Of a stretch of DNA of 5,591 nt, positions 5,507 through 5,591 are shown piece by piece. The DNA lies in contig JACPKO010000101.1 in NCBI GenBank assembly GCA_016186985.1, forward strand, positions 1-5,591, in the 5' to 3' direction. Made by a program: the position numbers and the translations under genes. Within the stretch, counting starts at the first letter, position 1, and the number at the start of each line of letters is the position of its first letter. The stretch comes from Candidatus Daviesbacteria bacterium. GTDB taxonomy: Bacteria > Patescibacteriota > Microgenomatia > Daviesbacterales > UBA10151. Below the pieces are notes generated by a model. The model saw only the letters and a list, made by a program, of their open reading frames with translations. It had not been told where the DNA came from and made no database searches.

Positions 5507-5516
5507 CCCCTCCTCC
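5507..5516 (-). promoter_or_regulatory. Strong Shine-Dalgarno sequence of the small membrane protein
   Basis: GGAGGAGGGG lies on the minus strand, with its AGGAGG core seven bases before ATG 5501. It is the only strong purine-rich ribosome site in the window, and it stands out against the SD-less starts of sodN, sodX, the 149-aa gene and trxB. Confidence 0.8.
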
Positions 5517-5530
5517 GGACAGTTGCGGTT

Positions 5531-5559
5531 AGTATAATCCGCATTTTCCTCTTTGACAA
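5531..5559 (-). promoter_or_regulatory. Sigma-70-type promoter of the small membrane protein
   Basis: On the minus strand TTGTCA (5559-5554), an ideal 17-base spacer and TATACT (5536-5531) form a near-consensus promoter. Transcription would begin near 5524, giving a leader of about 23 bases that carries the Shine-Dalgarno sequence. It is the best promoter in the window. The remaining bases up to 5591 are AT-rich, with an eight-base A run at 5565-5572 and no gene that I can see. Confidence 0.75.
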
Positions 5560-5591
5560 GCCTTAAAAAAAAGTTAAGATGTTAAATTAAA

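Noticed and set aside
5561..5578. CTTAA and TTAAG flanking an A/T run as a terminator
   Set aside because: The stem is only about five AT pairs and the T run would form the loop rather than follow the stem.

Overview
The window looks like part of a Patescibacteria (Candidate Phyla Radiation) chromosome. The base composition is AT-rich, the genes are short and tightly packed, and several lack a Shine-Dalgarno sequence. The leftmost gene encodes a membrane-anchored type IV secretion-like ATPase of a kind that is very common in that group. This assignment rests on gene style and recognised families, not on a marker gene, so it is an inference.

Left half (1-3418, all minus strand): this reads as one operon. 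Transcription runs from right to left: sodN (nickel superoxide dismutase precursor), sodX (the S26-type protease that trims it), a 149-residue protein of unknown function, and a large TraG/DUF87-like ATPase that runs off the left edge. The gaps are 6, 17 and 21 bases. SodN carries the nickel-hook motif HCDIPCG behind an 18-residue leader. SodX carries the Ser and Lys catalytic residues of the signal peptidase clan. Together they form a complete make-and-mature pair for detoxifying superoxide.

Centre (3419-4246): a 158-base divergent spacer holds the sodN promoter and, on the other strand, a promoter, a tandem 12-mer and a perfect 10-bp inverted repeat just before a toxin-antitoxin operon. The operon encodes a ribbon-helix-helix antitoxin followed one base later by a PIN-domain (VapC-like) RNase toxin that starts with TTG.

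Right half (4243-5591, minus strand): trxB (thioredoxin reductase) converges on vapC, and the two genes share the palindrome TTAA as overlapping stop codons. Upstream of trxB is a small protein with one membrane segment and a Ser/Pro/Ala-rich tail. It has the only textbook promoter plus Shine-Dalgarno combination in the window. The last 90 bases hold this promoter and no gene.

The most interesting points are the Ni-SOD/SodX pair in a Patescibacteria-like context and its operon link to a T4SS-like ATPase, the repeated -10 box, six bases, ATG layout that suggests leaderless mRNAs, and the clear operator in front of the toxin-antitoxin genes. I saw no RNA genes, CRISPR array or insertion sequence.
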